From contig JAZRKQ010000016.1 in assembly GCA_045646385.1 (NCBI GenBank), positions 104,471 to 168,470 on the forward strand: a stretch of DNA of 64,000 nt, written 5' to 3'. A program made the position numbers and the translations under genes. The notes beneath the pieces were generated by a model that saw only the letters and a list, made by a program, of their open reading frames with translations, was not told the origin of the DNA and did no database searches. Of the stretch, positions 1-8,596 are shown piece after piece. Origin of the DNA: SIG455 sp045646385. Lineage in GTDB: Bacteria > Bacillota > Clostridia > UMGS1810. Position 1 is the first letter of the stretch; every line of letters begins with the position of its first letter.

Positions 1-57
1 AAAATTACTTTACATCGTAATATTATACTACAGTATTTATTTTATTTCAAGGGTAAA

Positions 58-909
58 TCATCCAAATAAAGCAATAAATATTCCGAATAAGATAATTAAA
101 GTGCAAATTAATTTATATATGATGTGCTTCTCTTTAAAACACAGCCATCCAATAAGAACAGTAAAAATTACAGATGATTGTTTTATAACTGTCATCAGGG
201 TAACTTCGCTTGCACTTGATGCATTTGCTTCAAATAAAAATTTATCGCCAACAACTAATGAAATACTCATAAGTGGAATCCAATAATTACTTTTTATTGA
301 TTTTATTGAAATCTGTTCATTACGAATTAATATGATTATTCCATATATTACTGTCATAAAAAACATAAACCAAAATTGCAGTTGCGATGACTCCATATGC
401 TTCATAAGTACTTTATCCATAGTGCCGGATACAGCGTTTAAAAAGCAGTTGAGCAATGCTGCAACAAGAACGGTAAAAGTCATACCTTTAGATGAAGTGC
501 TTTTCTTTAGGTTTACTAATACGAGGCCGATAATAACAAGAATAATACCAATCGCTTTGTTATAAGTAAAATTTTCGCCGAGAACAAATACACCCAGCAT
601 TGTTGAAAATATCATTCGTGACATATCCATAATTCCGTAAAGGCTTACAGAAATATTTTTAAGTGCAGCAAATGCAAACAACCACGCTGCACAAACCACA
701 GAAGATTTTAAAAATGAATAAAAAATATATATTGGCTGAAGTTCAAAAACAGTTTTAGAAAAAGGTATTGTTAAAATCCAACCAATTAGTGTGAAGAAAA
801 ACAATATTTCTATCGAATTGCTTTTTGATAATGCGGCCTTTTTCATGCCTTCGCGCGTTCCTTTTAAAAAACTGTATATAAAAACAAAAAGTATCCATAA
901 ATCTTGCAT
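58..909 (-). CDS. EamA/DMT-family membrane transporter
   Basis: This is a 283-residue, almost wholly hydrophobic protein that reads as ten membrane helices in two repeated halves (about residues 5-135 and 148-282). That is the layout of the drug/metabolite transporter (EamA) superfamily, whose members export or import small metabolites through the cytoplasmic membrane. The substrate cannot be read from the sequence. Glycines and the acidic turn near 'LGENFTYNKA' and 'FKEKHIIYK' mark the ends of the two repeats, as is usual in the family. The ATG start is preceded by GAGG. A promoter on the minus strand lies just upstream, back to back with that of the next gene. The call to family is firm; function is unknown. 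Confidence 0.85.
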   Translation of the reverse strand: MQDLWILFVFIYSFLKGTREGMKKAALSKSNSIEILFFFTLIGWILTIPFSKTVFELQPIYIFYSFLKSSVVCAAWLFAFAALKNISVSLYGIMDMSRMIFSTMLGVFVLGENFTYNKAIGIILVIIGLVLVNLKKSTSSKGMTFTVLVAALLNCFLNAVSGTMDKVLMKHMESSQLQFWFMFFMTVIYGIIILIRNEQISIKSIKSNYWIPLMSISLVVGDKFLFEANASSASEVTLMTVIKQSSVIFTVLIGWLCFKEKHIIYKLICTLIILFGIFIALFG

Positions 910-944
910 ATATAATACCTCAATTAAAATTCTTCAACTTAAAC

Positions 945-973
945 ATTGTACTATTGTTTTATACAAAAATCAA
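945..973 (-). promoter_or_regulatory. SigA-type promoter of the DMT transporter gene
   Basis: On the minus strand the boxes read TTGATT, 17 bases, TACAAT. The -10 ends about 35 bases before the ATG of the transporter gene. It is divergent from the promoter at 992-1020. Confidence 0.55.
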
Positions 974-991
974 GCATAATAGCATATTAGA

Positions 992-1020
992 TTGACAAAA
1001 TGTGACATGAATTATATAAT
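992..1020 (+). promoter_or_regulatory. SigA-type promoter of the substrate-binding protein gene
   Basis: TTGACA, 17-base spacer, TATAAT: a full consensus vegetative promoter. The start codon of the next gene is about 30 bases downstream. I saw no PHO-box-like direct repeats beside it. Confidence 0.8.
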
Positions 1021-1050
1021 TGGAAATATACAAAGAAAGTAGGTGTTTTG

Positions 1051-2241
1051 ATGGATTTTAAGTCACCCAAAATGATTAATGTATATAAAATTATTATTAT
1101 GATTATGTCTACGGCAGTCTTGCTGTTTCTTTTTGCAGTTTGCGCAATAATCATTTCTTTTGGCAACGTTCATGCAAATTTTTATAATACAATGCTTTTG
1201 ATTGCTGTTGGAATTATTTTAGGTGCACTGGGATGTACTTTGTGGAAAGTAATTACAAATAAATTTGTGTATATACCGCTTTGTACAATGGTTGGTTTGT
1301 GGCTTATTATATTGCTTGCTTTTTCTGGATATTATAGTTATTTTGACTCTATCCCTACTGTTGGTGAAAGTGATAATATTTGGTGGGATTATTCTCCGTT
1401 TTCTAAACACGGAAAAGTTGCAACACTAAATGAAGAATCTACACTTAAACTAACAGATAATATACCGCGCCTTGACGGTGCTACTGCTTTATACCCAATA
1501 TATTCTGCGTTTGTAAAGGCGGTTTATCCTTTGCCAACGGATAATGCTAAACCTACAGATGGATATATAAATTGCTCTACAACTGCCGGTGCGTATAAAA
1601 ATATAGTTGATGGGAATGCAGATATAATATTTGTTGGCGCACCCTCTAAAAAACAAGAAGAGTATGCCCAGTCCAAAGGTGTAAAGCTTATATATACACC
1701 AATTGGAAAAGAAGCATTTGTTTTCTTTGTAAACAGCGAAAATCCAATTTCTGATATTACGGTTGAACAGATACAGGAAATATATTCCGGTAAAATTGAT
1801 AATTGGGGTGCGTTGGGCATTGATGGTTTAGGAGAAATACGTGCTTTTCAGCGAGAAGAGGGAAGTGGTAGCCAAAGTGCACTTGTACGCCTTATGGAAG
1901 GCAGAGAACTTATTGCTCCTCCAAAAGAAGATGTTATAGAAGGAATGGGCGGTATAATTAAGAAAACTGCAGACTACAGAAACTATAAAAATGCCTTGGG
2001 TTATTCTTTTAGATTTTATTCTACCGAGATGGTTAAAAACAATCAAATTAAATTATTGAGTGTTGACGGAATTGAACCCACATTAGAAAATATAGAAAAC
2101 GGCAATTATCCGATTGCATCTCACTTTTATGCGGTTACACGGGCAGAAAGAGATACTAATACCGAAAAATTAATTAATTGGATTCTTGGTAAACAAGGTC
2201 AGGAACTGATTGAAAAAACAGGGTACGCTCCTCTTAACTAA
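1051..2241 (+). CDS. Membrane-anchored PstS-like substrate-binding protein
   Basis: A 396-residue protein with three hydrophobic segments at about residues 11-38, 45-66 and 72-96. A periplasmic-binding-protein-like domain of the phosphate-binding PstS type follows, from about residue 130 to the end. The domain carries 'DGATALYP' and 'REEGSGSQSA', which match the phosphate-contacting loops of PstS. Most PstS proteins are secreted lipoproteins; here a three-helix anchor replaces the signal peptide. No pstC, pstA or pstB lies next to it, so it may be a sensor or an orphan binding protein. An in-frame TTG lies one codon upstream, but the ATG is better spaced from AGGTG. Phosphate as ligand is inferred. 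Confidence 0.75.
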   Translation: MDFKSPKMINVYKIIIMIMSTAVLLFLFAVCAIIISFGNVHANFYNTMLLIAVGIILGALGCTLWKVITNKFVYIPLCTMVGLWLIILLAFSGYYSYFDSIPTVGESDNIWWDYSPFSKHGKVATLNEESTLKLTDNIPRLDGATALYPIYSAFVKAVYPLPTDNAKPTDGYINCSTTAGAYKNIVDGNADIIFVGAPSKKQEEYAQSKGVKLIYTPIGKEAFVFFVNSENPISDITVEQIQEIYSGKIDNWGALGIDGLGEIRAFQREEGSGSQSALVRLMEGRELIAPPKEDVIEGMGGIIKKTADYRNYKNALGYSFRFYSTEMVKNNQIKLLSVDGIEPTLENIENGNYPIASHFYAVTRAERDTNTEKLINWILGKQGQELIEKTGYAPLN

Positions 2242-2328
2242 CCTGTAGTATGATTTGTTTATAATACACAACTGAGAATATTTCTCGAAAAAAAATAAAT
2301 GTAAATATTACAAAAAACGCATAAATGC

Positions 2329-2357
2329 TTGACAAAACGATATGTATATGATATCAT
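2329..2357 (+). promoter_or_regulatory. SigA-type promoter before the small CSSC membrane protein
   Basis: TTGACA, 17-base spacer, TATCAT. The start codon of the next small gene is 31 bases after the -10 box. With no other strong promoter seen before 2762, it may also feed the long operon that follows. Confidence 0.7.
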
Positions 2358-2387
2358 AAATGTATATTTTTGAAAGGGGATGTACGT

Positions 2388-2669
2388 ATGTCGAATTTTG
2401 TTAAACATTTTGCTAATATGTTTACCAAAGATGCGTCTGTAAGTGCGTGTTCCTCTTGTGGTGCAGTTAATACTGCTACCAATTTTAATTTTATTAAATT
2501 TGCAGACACTGTTTTTTCAGTGTCTGTTTTGTTATGTTCTTTAATTTCCATTATTGGTTTTGCTTTGCTTGGTCTAATTTATGTGATTATACTGGCAAAC
2601 ATTATAATTATTAACATTATATGTCTGAAAAAAATATTCTATAAAAAGCGAAACATTATTAAATTCTAA
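2388..2669 (+). CDS. Small membrane protein with a CSSC motif, unknown function
   Basis: A 93-residue protein I do not recognise. The N-terminal part is polar and holds the cysteine pair CSSC near residue 22. Residues about 43-85 are strongly hydrophobic and can form one long or two short membrane helices, and the tail is basic. An AAAGGGGA ribosome binding site fits the ATG at 2388. The reading frame runs straight through a perfect terminator-like hairpin at 2503-2530, so much of the transcript may end inside the gene. It could therefore be a true small protein, a leader peptide, or a short peptide whose apparent C-terminal part is fortuitous. Confidence 0.45.
   Translation: MSNFVKHFANMFTKDASVSACSSCGAVNTATNFNFIKFADTVFSVSVLLCSLISIIGFALLGLIYVIILANIIIINIICLKKIFYKKRNIIKF
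2503..2530 (+). terminator. Terminator-like hairpin inside the small CSSC gene
   Basis: CAGACACTG and CAGTGTCTG form a perfect 9-bp stem around a six-T loop, followed by TTTTGTT. It lies about 38 codons into the reading frame that starts at 2388. Confidence 0.55.
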
Positions 2670-2698
2670 TTTTTCGATATAAACAATCCAAGTTTAAG

Positions 2699-2732
2699 AC
2701 GGTTTTGCTTTTTATAGGCGGAGCCGTTTTTT
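2699..2732 (+). terminator. Terminator or attenuator before the LeuA-like gene
   Basis: ACGGTTTTGC pairs with GCGGAGCCGT through ten base pairs including G-U pairs, followed by six T. It stands only 30 bases before the ATG of the LeuA-like gene. Either it ends the small upstream transcript or it attenuates read-through into the operon. Confidence 0.6.
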
Positions 2733-2761
2733 AATAAAAGAGGAAAAGAGGAGAAAATTGT

Positions 2762-4177
2762 ATGACAGAAATCAAAATTGCCGACATTACTTTAAGAGAA
2801 AAATCTTTTTGTGAGGTTGATGCTCTAAGTTTTAAAGAAAAAACAGAGATTGCCAAACAACTGGATAATCTAAAAGTTGATATAATTGAAACAGCGCCAA
2901 TCACAAGTGGCAAAAAAGATATTCTGTTCTTACACACAATTTCTTCAATTGTAAAAAACAGTATAATTTCTTGCCCGACAGGTCTTTCTGAGGAATCTGT
3001 TTTAGAGGCTTATGATGCTATTAAAAATTCTGTTAAGTCAAGACTTAATATTATTGTTCCTGTTTCAACTGTGCAAATGGAATATATATGCCACAAAAAG
3101 CCTGATAAAGTTCTTGATATGATTGCAAATCTTACCAAATACGCAAGTTCGCTTTGTAAAGATGTTGAAGTGTCATTGGCAGACAGCACCAGAGCTGAAA
3201 GTGAATTTTTATATAAAGCGATTTCTGCTGCTATAGGAAATGGAGCAAAGGTCATTACCTTGTGTGATTCTGCCGGAATTATGATGCCGTCTGAATTTGA
3301 ACAGTACATAAATACTATTTATGATAATGTTCCTGAACTTAAAGAAGTGGCTCTTTCAGTTGAGTGCTCAAACGAAATGAACATGGCTACCGCATGTGCT
3401 ATTGCCTGCATTAATGCCGGTGCTACACAAATAAAGGTTGCCACAGGCTCAAATTCATGCCCATCACTTAAATCTACTGCTAATGTATTCAGAATTAAAT
3501 CTGATGTTTTAAAAATTTCTACTTTAATGAATATGACGGTTCTGGATAAAGCGGTTGCCCGTATTTCTTCTATTGCTGATGGCAATATTGGTAATGCAAC
3601 TGTGTATAATACTGAAGAACATAAAAACTATTTTGAAGATACAAAATTCAGTGCTGATGACGATATTAAAACTATTGAAAAAGCGCTTGTAACTATGGGA
3701 TATGAATTACCTGCAGAAGAACTTAAAAATGTATATGACGAGTTTTCAAAAATCGCTGTAAAAAAATCTGTTGGTATTAAAGAACTTGACGCAATTGTTG
3801 CAAGTACTGCTATGCAAGTTGCACCTACATATAAAGTTAAAAGTTATGTTATTAACAGCGGTAACATTTTAACGCCTACTGCTAATATAGAACTTACTAA
3901 AAGTGGTGATGTACTTCACGGTTTTTCTATAGGTGATGGCCCGATTGATGCTGCGTTTATGGCTATAGAGCAGATTACAGGTCACCATTACGAACTTGAT
4001 GATTTCCAGATACAATCTGTAACTCGCGGACGAGAGGCAATGGCAGAGAGTATTGTAAAACTCAGAAATGATGGTAGACTTTATTCCGGAAAAGGCACGT
4101 CTACAGATATTGTAGGCGCAAGCATTAATGCCTATATCAACGCATTGAATAAAATTTGCTTTGAGGAGGAGATATAA
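2762..4177 (+). CDS. LeuA/homocitrate-synthase-family aldolase lacking the metal-binding HxH
   Basis: A 471-residue relative of 2-isopropylmalate, citramalate and homocitrate synthases, which condense acetyl-CoA with 2-oxo acids. An HMGL TIM barrel covers about residues 1-270. The C-terminal part from about residue 355 looks like the LeuA allosteric dimer domain. The first active-site motif is present (Asp8 and Arg12 in ADITLRE). However, the HxHND metal motif of the family reads V200-E201-C202-S203-N204-E205, and the GxGERAGN loop is replaced by a serine-rich stretch. The normal metal-dependent condensation is thus doubtful; the protein may be regulatory or have a different reaction. Its stop overlaps the next ATG (TAATG), so the two are translationally coupled. 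Confidence 0.75.
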   Translation: MTEIKIADITLREKSFCEVDALSFKEKTEIAKQLDNLKVDIIETAPITSGKKDILFLHTISSIVKNSIISCPTGLSEESVLEAYDAIKNSVKSRLNIIVPVSTVQMEYICHKKPDKVLDMIANLTKYASSLCKDVEVSLADSTRAESEFLYKAISAAIGNGAKVITLCDSAGIMMPSEFEQYINTIYDNVPELKEVALSVECSNEMNMATACAIACINAGATQIKVATGSNSCPSLKSTANVFRIKSDVLKISTLMNMTVLDKAVARISSIADGNIGNATVYNTEEHKNYFEDTKFSADDDIKTIEKALVTMGYELPAEELKNVYDEFSKIAVKKSVGIKELDAIVASTAMQVAPTYKVKSYVINSGNILTPTANIELTKSGDVLHGFSIGDGPIDAAFMAIEQITGHHYELDDFQIQSVTRGREAMAESIVKLRNDGRLYSGKGTSTDIVGASINAYINALNKICFEEEI

Positions 4178-6633
4178 TGAATTTATCTTTTTCTACCAAT
4201 AAATGGACAGATTTTAAAATTAGTGATTTCATTAAAATTGCTGCTGAATACAAATTTAACGGTATAGAAATTCATGATGTTAATGAAATCAACGAGGAAA
4301 GTCTTTCCGATACTTATCACTCGCTTATTGAACATGGTATAAAAATACCGTGTATAGATATGGTGAACGATGTTTCAATTGATTCTTCAGAACTTTATAA
4401 TGAATTTGAAAGGTTAAAAGAAGTAGTTGCTAAACTGCGAATCCCTTATATAAGATTGAAATCAAGCGGAGATGCAGCGGAATTTATAAAAAAAGTTTTG
4501 CCTTATGCAAAAGAAAATGGAATTACTTTGCTTGTTGAAACAGTGGGGGAATATGCAGATACTTCAAAACTCCGTACTTTGCTTGAAAGTTTTGCAGACG
4601 ATAACCTTGCTGCATTGTGGGATTTTCATTATCCTTACCGTGTTAACGGCGAAGCGCCTGAAGACACTATCAGAAATCTTGGGGCATATGTTAAGCATAT
4701 CCATATAAAAGACTCTGAAAGTTTAGCAGAGCATAGCCTGATAGGCGAGGGCAGTCTTCCTGTTGATGAATTTATTAATGCATTAAGAAGTATAAATTTT
4801 AACGGATTTGTTTCGATAGAATGGAATCCTGACTGGGTATCAGAGGTTGATGATATAGACATTATTTTCCCGCACTTTGTAAGTTTTATGTCAAGATATA
4901 AAGATCCTTCAAGAGCGAAAAAAGTTCTTTATGACAATAAAACAAAAACAGGCAAGTTTGTATGGAAAAAAGATGCATTGGTTGAAAAGACATTTTCACA
5001 AGTCCTTGATACTATGGCGGAGCAGTTTCCTGACCAGTACGCAATAAAATACACAACGCTTGATTATACAAGAACATATTCGCAATTTCGTGATGATGTT
5101 GATAACTTTGCTAAAAGTTTGCTTGCTTTGGGTGTAAAAAAAGGAAGTCACGTTGCTGTTTGGGCAACAAATGTTCCTCAATGGTATATTGCATTCTGGG
5201 CAACAACAAAAATTGGTGCTGTTTTAGTTACAGTAAATACCGCGTATAAAATCCATGAAGCAGAGTATCTACTCAGACAGTCAGACACACACACACTGAT
5301 TTTGATTGAAGGATACAGAGATTCAAATTACTCACAGATTATTGCAGAACTCTGTCCTGAACTTGAAACTAAAGAAGCAGATGCGCCATTACATGCTAAG
5401 AGATTACCTTTCCTTAGAAATGTAATTACCGTCGGATATAAGCAAAAGGGTTGCCTTACATGGGAAGCTGCACTTTCCAAAGGTGAAAAAGTACATATTG
5501 ATGAAGTTAAGCGTGCTGCCGCCGCTGTTGATGTTCATGATGTATGTAATATGCAGTATACATCAGGTACTACAGGTTTTCCAAAGGGTGTAATGCTTAC
5601 ACATTATAATATTGTAAATGATGGTAAATGTATTGGCGATAGAATGGACCTTTCAACTGCCGACCGAATGATGATTCAAGTTCCTATGTTACATTGCTTC
5701 GGAATGGTGTTGGCGATGACGGCTTCTATGACGCATGGCGCTACAATTTTCCCGTTGCCATACTTTACTCCAAAGCCTGCGTTAGCTTGTATAAATCAGG
5801 AACATATTACAGCGTTTCACGGTGTTCCTACAATGTTTATTGCAATGCTTGAACATCCTGATTTTGAAAAAACCGATTTCAGTCATATGAGAACTGGTAT
5901 TATGGCTGGCTCTCCTTGTCCTGAGCCTGTTATGAATCAGGTTATAGAGCAGATGAATATGCGTGAAATTACAATTGTGTATGGTCAGACAGAGGCTTCA
6001 CCCGGTTGTACAATGAGTTCTACTGATGATTCTGTTGAAGTTCGTGTTTCTACTGTAGGCAGAGCGCTTCCTGAAATCGAATGCCGAATTGTAGATCCTG
6101 AAACAAACGAGGAACTTCCTGATAATACTATCGGCGAATTTGTTGCCAGAGGATATAATATTATGAAAGGGTATTACAAAATGCCCGAAGCAACGGCTGC
6201 TGCTATTGATAGTGACGGTTGGCTACATACAGGTGATTTGGCCCTCAAAACTCCCGAAGGAAACTATCGAATTACAGGCCGTTTAAAAGATATGATTATT
6301 CGCGGAGGAGAAAATATTTATCCTAAAGAAATTGAAGAATTTATTTACACGCATCCCAAAGTTAGCGATGTTCAGGTAATTGGTGTTCCTGATGAACAGT
6401 ATGGCGAGGAAATTATGGCTTGTATTATTCCTAAAGAGGGAGAGACCATTACCATTGATGAAATGAAAGAATATATTCTTTCACATATGGCTAAGCACAA
6501 AGTGCCTAAATACATTGATTTTGTTGATGCTTTCCCGACAAATGCTGCGGGAAAAATCCTCAAATATAAAATGCGTGAAGATGCTGTCGAAAGACTTAAA
6601 ATTAAAAAAGTTGACGGCATTGTAGCAGAATAA
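4177..6633 (+). CDS. Fusion of a xylose-isomerase-like TIM barrel and an AMP-forming acyl-CoA synthetase
   Basis: An 818-residue two-domain protein. Residues 1 to about 245 are a sugar-isomerase/AP-endonuclease-2 type TIM barrel. Its usual metal ligands appear intact: Glu in LLVETVG, Asp-His in WDFHYPY, His in HIHIKD and Glu in SIEWNP. Residues about 265-810 are an ANL-superfamily acyl-CoA synthetase. It has the P-loop YTSGTTGFPKG at 461, YGQTEAS, the hinge GRLKDMIIRGGENIYP and the C-terminal lysine in AAGKILK. The ligase would activate a carboxylic acid with ATP and CoA, and the barrel may act on the same or a linked metabolite. It is coupled to the degenerate LeuA-like gene upstream and followed 12 bases later by the aminotransferase. 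Substrates are unknown. Confidence 0.85.
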   Translation: MNLSFSTNKWTDFKISDFIKIAAEYKFNGIEIHDVNEINEESLSDTYHSLIEHGIKIPCIDMVNDVSIDSSELYNEFERLKEVVAKLRIPYIRLKSSGDAAEFIKKVLPYAKENGITLLVETVGEYADTSKLRTLLESFADDNLAALWDFHYPYRVNGEAPEDTIRNLGAYVKHIHIKDSESLAEHSLIGEGSLPVDEFINALRSINFNGFVSIEWNPDWVSEVDDIDIIFPHFVSFMSRYKDPSRAKKVLYDNKTKTGKFVWKKDALVEKTFSQVLDTMAEQFPDQYAIKYTTLDYTRTYSQFRDDVDNFAKSLLALGVKKGSHVAVWATNVPQWYIAFWATTKIGAVLVTVNTAYKIHEAEYLLRQSDTHTLILIEGYRDSNYSQIIAELCPELETKEADAPLHAKRLPFLRNVITVGYKQKGCLTWEAALSKGEKVHIDEVKRAAAAVDVHDVCNMQYTSGTTGFPKGVMLTHYNIVNDGKCIGDRMDLSTADRMMIQVPMLHCFGMVLAMTASMTHGATIFPLPYFTPKPALACINQEHITAFHGVPTMFIAMLEHPDFEKTDFSHMRTGIMAGSPCPEPVMNQVIEQMNMREITIVYGQTEASPGCTMSSTDDSVEVRVSTVGRALPEIECRIVDPETNEELPDNTIGEFVARGYNIMKGYYKMPEATAAAIDSDGWLHTGDLALKTPEGNYRITGRLKDMIIRGGENIYPKEIEEFIYTHPKVSDVQVIGVPDEQYGEEIMACIIPKEGETITIDEMKEYILSHMAKHKVPKYIDFVDAFPTNAAGKILKYKMREDAVERLKIKKVDGIVAE

Positions 6634-6645
6634 GGAGATATAAAA

Positions 6646-7704
6646 ATGGATATTAAAATTACAAAAACAACTGCATCAAAAGCAATTCCTACAGAAAATT
6701 TGGGATTTGGCAAAAGTTTTACTGACCATATGTTTATTGCTGATTACTCAAGAGATAAAGGTTGGTATAATGCCAGAATCGTTCCGTTTGCAAATTTGAG
6801 TATGCATCCTGCGGCAACCGTTTTTCATTACGGTGCTGAAATTTTCGAAGGATTAAAGGCATACAGAAGAGCAGATGGTAAAGTTCAACTTTTCAGACCT
6901 ATTGAAAATGTAAGAAGAATGAACAATTCTGCTGAACGTTTAAGACTTCCTCAAATGCCGGAAGAAGATATGCTTCAGGCAATTATGGAACTTGTTAAAG
7001 TTGAAGAAGCATGGGTGCCTCATAACGAGGGTGAATCTCTTTACATTCGTCCATTCCTTTTTGGTAATGACGAACATTTAGGCGTTCATTCAATCGTGAA
7101 CGCAACATTTGTAATCATTTGCTCACCAAGCGGAAGTTATTATGCTGAAGGTATAAATCCCGTTAAAATTATGATTGAAGAAGACGATGTAAGGGCTGTT
7201 CGTGGCGGTACTGGATTTGCTAAATGCGGTGGTAACTATGCTGCGGCTAACCGTGCCGGTGAAAAAGCAGAGCAGTTAGGCTATACACAGGTTCTTTGGC
7301 TCGATGGTGTTGAAAGAAAGTACATAGAAGAAGTAGGCGCTATGAATGTAATGTTTAAAATTGATGGTGAAATTGTAACTCCCGCACTTACTGGTTCAAT
7401 TCTTCCGGGTATAACGAGAAAATCATGTATCGAAGTATTAAAGAACGAGGGATATACAGTTTCTGAAAGACTTCTCTCTATTGATGAACTGACAGATGCA
7501 ATGGAAAATGGCAAGTTAGAAGAGGCTTGGGGTTGCGGAACCGCTGCTGTTGTATCACCTATTGGACAGTTGTTCTATAAAGGTAAAACTTATACTATCA
7601 ACAATAACGAAATTGGTACTGTTACTCAGAATCTTTATAATAAACTTACCGGTATTCAGTGGGGTAAAGTTGAGGATACATTCGGATGGACAGTAGAGAT
7701 TTAA
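6646..7704 (+). CDS. ilvE: Branched-chain amino acid aminotransferase
   Basis: A 352-residue fold-type-IV PLP aminotransferase of the eukaryotic-like BCAT subgroup. It interconverts valine, leucine and isoleucine with their 2-oxo acids, using glutamate/2-oxoglutarate. The PLP lysine is K193 in FAKCGGNYA, followed by the typical QVLWLDG and EEVGAMN motifs; length is normal. AAGGAG precedes the ATG. Standing between acyl-CoA synthetases and a 2-oxoacid:ferredoxin oxidoreductase, it probably links branched-chain amino acids to acyl-CoA either oxidatively (fermentation) or reductively (making amino acids from short branched acids). Confidence 0.92.
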   Translation: MDIKITKTTASKAIPTENLGFGKSFTDHMFIADYSRDKGWYNARIVPFANLSMHPAATVFHYGAEIFEGLKAYRRADGKVQLFRPIENVRRMNNSAERLRLPQMPEEDMLQAIMELVKVEEAWVPHNEGESLYIRPFLFGNDEHLGVHSIVNATFVIICSPSGSYYAEGINPVKIMIEEDDVRAVRGGTGFAKCGGNYAAANRAGEKAEQLGYTQVLWLDGVERKYIEEVGAMNVMFKIDGEIVTPALTGSILPGITRKSCIEVLKNEGYTVSERLLSIDELTDAMENGKLEEAWGCGTAAVVSPIGQLFYKGKTYTINNNEIGTVTQNLYNKLTGIQWGKVEDTFGWTVEI

Positions 7705-8366
7705 AACGTGTTACCATTTTCGCAGGGCATTACGGAAGCGGAAAAACAAATATTGCCGTAAATTATGCTTTAAGTATTTCTGCCTCTGGAAAACCTGTTG
7801 CTATTGCAGATTTGGATATTGTAAATCCGTATTTCAGGACGAAAGATTCTGAAAAAATATTATCAGCAAATAATATACGTCTTATATCTTCACCATATGC
7901 TAATACAAATGTTGATACCCCTGCATTACCGGCAGAGGCATATTCTGTAATACATGATAAAAATGTATATTCGGTAATAGATGTTGGTGGTGATGACAGA
8001 GGTGCATTGGCTCTTGGCAGATATATGCCTGCAATACGCGAACAAAACAATTACGAAATGATATTTGTTATAAACAAATACAGATATCTTACATCTACCC
8101 CCGAAGAAACTGTTCAAATAATGCGTGAGATTGAAATTGCTGCAGGTGCAAAATTTACATCTATTGTTAACAATTCAAATCTTGGAGAAGAAACTACTGT
8201 CGATGACGTGATTTCTTCTGTAAAATACGCTGAAAAAGTTGCTGAAATAACAGGGTTGAAAATTAAAATGACCACTGTTAAATCTGATTTAATTTCTAAA
8301 TTGAATAACAAGATAGACAATCTTTTCCCGATTGAACTTTATGTAAGGCAATCGTGGCTAAAATAA
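7686..8366 (+). CDS. P-loop ATPase of the ParA/CobQ-like class
   Basis: A 226-residue nucleotide-binding protein. The Walker A loop is AGHYGSGKTN at about residues 12-21, followed by the ADLDIVNPYF segment typical of deviant-Walker SIMIBI ATPases. VIDVGGDDRG serves as the second motif. It starts inside the end of the aminotransferase gene (19-base overlap) and is followed 13 bases later by the ferredoxin subunit gene. The position suggests a role in maturation or control of the iron-sulfur oxidoreductase, by analogy with Mrp/NBP35-type carriers, but no cysteine cluster typical of those carriers is visible. The exact role is unknown. Confidence 0.7.
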   Translation: MDSRDLKRVTIFAGHYGSGKTNIAVNYALSISASGKPVAIADLDIVNPYFRTKDSEKILSANNIRLISSPYANTNVDTPALPAEAYSVIHDKNVYSVIDVGGDDRGALALGRYMPAIREQNNYEMIFVINKYRYLTSTPEETVQIMREIEIAAGAKFTSIVNNSNLGEETTVDDVISSVKYAEKVAEITGLKIKMTTVKSDLISKLNNKIDNLFPIELYVRQSWLK

Positions 8367-8379
8367 GGAGGAAAAATAA

Positions 8380-8583
8380 ATGGCTAAAGTTACTTTTGAC
8401 GAAAGCATTTGCAAAGGCTGCGGACTTTGCGTAGGTGCTTGTCCCAAAAAAATTGTTGCTTTGAAAGATGAACTGAATGCCAAAGGATATCATCCTGCCG
8501 GCGTTACCGATATGGAAAGTTGCATTGGTTGTGCGTTCTGCGCTACAATGTGTCCCGATTGTGTAATTACAGTTGAAAAATAA
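8380..8583 (+). CDS. korD: 2-oxoacid:ferredoxin oxidoreductase, ferredoxin-like delta subunit
   Basis: A 67-residue protein with two classic 4Fe-4S motifs, CKGCGLCVGACPK and CIGCAFCATMCPD, and little else. It is the electron-transfer subunit of a four-subunit 2-oxoacid:ferredoxin oxidoreductase (KOR/VOR type) whose alpha, beta and gamma subunit genes follow at once. It passes electrons from the thiamine-diphosphate centre to ferredoxin. AAGGAGG precedes the ATG. Whether the complex prefers 2-oxoglutarate, branched-chain or aryl 2-oxo acids cannot be read from this subunit; the ilvE neighbour favours branched-chain acids. Confidence 0.9.
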   Translation: MAKVTFDESICKGCGLCVGACPKKIVALKDELNAKGYHPAGVTDMESCIGCAFCATMCPDCVITVEK

Positions 8584-8596
8584 GGAGGAGAGAATT

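Noticed and set aside
2358..2761. T-box leader before the LeuA-like operon
   Set aside because: The conserved T-box sequence is absent; the region is better explained by the small gene plus two hairpins.
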